From: Woeseia sp. | Lineage (GTDB): Bacteria > Pseudomonadota > Gammaproteobacteria > Steroidobacterales > Woeseiaceae | Assembly: GCA_018701055.1 (NCBI GenBank) | Contig: JABIUH010000412.1 | Coordinates: 1 to 5,880, forward strand | Direction of reading: 5' to 3' | Length of the DNA stretch: 5,880 nucleotides | In this document: positions 5,651 through 5,880 of the stretch, in pieces | How positions within the stretch are numbered: the first letter of the stretch is position 1 | How the letters are laid out: the number at the start of each line of letters is the position of its first letter | Notes under the pieces: generated by a model | The model's input: the letters and a program-made list of their open reading frames with translations, nothing else | What the model was told of the DNA's origin: nothing | Database searches by the model: none | Made by a program: the position numbers and the translations under genes

Positions 5651-5880
5651 TGTGCTACTGCATCGATTCGCGTTTGGGTCAGGCGTCATATTGATGCTAG
5701 TGGGCATCTTTTTGGTCAGTAACATGGAATGGCCATTCAGTTCGCGAGCGGTCGTGACCGTACTCTGGGTCCTCGACTGCAGTTGGACCCTTCGTGGGCT
5801 GGCGGCGGGGCTTGCGCGAGTCAATCTGATCATCCTCGATTCGGACGGTGGCGTTAGAACCAAAGACTCTATGGGTGAAA
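5613..5880 (+). CDS. ygfX: YgfX-like inner-membrane protein (5' part; runs off the right edge)
   Basis: Reading from ATG 5613 the frame is open to the window end (89 residues seen). After a short lead with LFVVKLCPD, which resembles the beta-strand opening of YgfX, come two hydrophobic helices (about 19-37 and 46-66) and then LIILDSDGGVRTKD, like the strand after the membrane hairpin in this family. YgfX is commonly encoded directly after sdhE, overlapping it, as here by 38 nt. E. coli YgfX (CptA) has been described both as a toxin partner of SdhE and as a membrane protein of unclear role, so the toxin label should be treated with care. No strong ribosome site is seen before 5613; GTG 5652 is a possible later start but would remove the conserved opening. 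The call rests on position and topology more than on strong motifs. Confidence 0.72.
   Translation, partial: MSSPLFVVKLCPDVLLHRFAFGSGVILMLVGIFLVSNMEWPFSSRAVVTVLWVLDCSWTLRGLAAGLARVNLIILDSDGGVRTKDSMGE

Noticed and set aside
5650..5694. ATG overlapping the sdhE stop (TGATG) as the start of the next gene
   Set aside because: It looks like a coupled start, but the frame ends after 14 codons; the YgfX-like frame is a different one, with ATG at 5613.
5561..5863. Antisense frame opposite sdhE and ygfX
   Set aside because: The plus strand has an SdhE match and an open membrane-protein frame; the antisense product has no motif.
1..5880. A mobile element, defence system, CRISPR array or other undescribed system
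   Set aside because: No transposase, integrase, long repeats, array-like spacing or unexplained large coding region; every stretch over 200 bp is accounted for by a recognisable gene.

Overview
The window is a stretch of bacterial chromosome that looks gammaproteobacterial. The evidence is the gene order sdhC-sdhD-sdhA-sdhB-sdhE-ygfX, a divergently read ygfZ, and close residue-by-residue agreement of the SDH subunits with the E. coli enzyme. Base composition is moderate (roughly half G+C by eye), with no sign of a foreign patch, phage, transposon, tRNA, rRNA or CRISPR. The genus cannot be named from this sequence. The pairing of a lipoprotein-type YtcJ amidohydrolase with a DUF6868-like membrane protein would fit an environmental or marine lineage, but that is only an impression.

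Layout from left to right. (1) Positions 1-708, minus strand: N-terminal 236 residues of an exported lipoprotein amidohydrolase of the YtcJ type, cut by the window edge. (2) 709-834: a divergent intergenic region. (3) 835-1083, plus: an 82-residue two-helix membrane protein resembling DUF6868, with a GTG start. (4) 1103 to about 1840, minus: a compact YgfZ/GcvT-fold protein with the KGCYTGQE signature; its start is unclear. (5) About 1841-2018: the ygfZ/sdhC divergent control region. (6) 2019-5391, plus: sdhCDAB, complete succinate dehydrogenase (complex II). (7) 5411-5650, plus: sdhE, the FAD assembly factor for SdhA. (8) 5613 to the window end, plus: the start of ygfX, a small inner-membrane protein.

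The right two thirds form one functional unit. SdhC and SdhD are the haem b and quinone membrane anchor, SdhA is the flavoprotein with a covalent-FAD histidine, and SdhB carries the three Fe-S clusters. SdhE promotes flavinylation of SdhA. YgfZ, read the opposite way from the same intergenic region, belongs to a family needed to keep some Fe-S enzymes active. Complex II thus sits between one gene family tied to Fe-S upkeep and another tied to flavin insertion. Spacing is tight (13 nt, a 4-nt overlap, 34 nt, 19 nt, a 38-nt overlap), which suggests one transcript from upstream of sdhC.

I looked for an undescribed system and did not find one. The most useful second-look items are the shortened YgfZ with no in-frame ATG, an 18-bp imperfect tandem duplication across the sdhA stop codon, and the non-ATG starts of sdhB, sdhE and the DUF6868-like gene.
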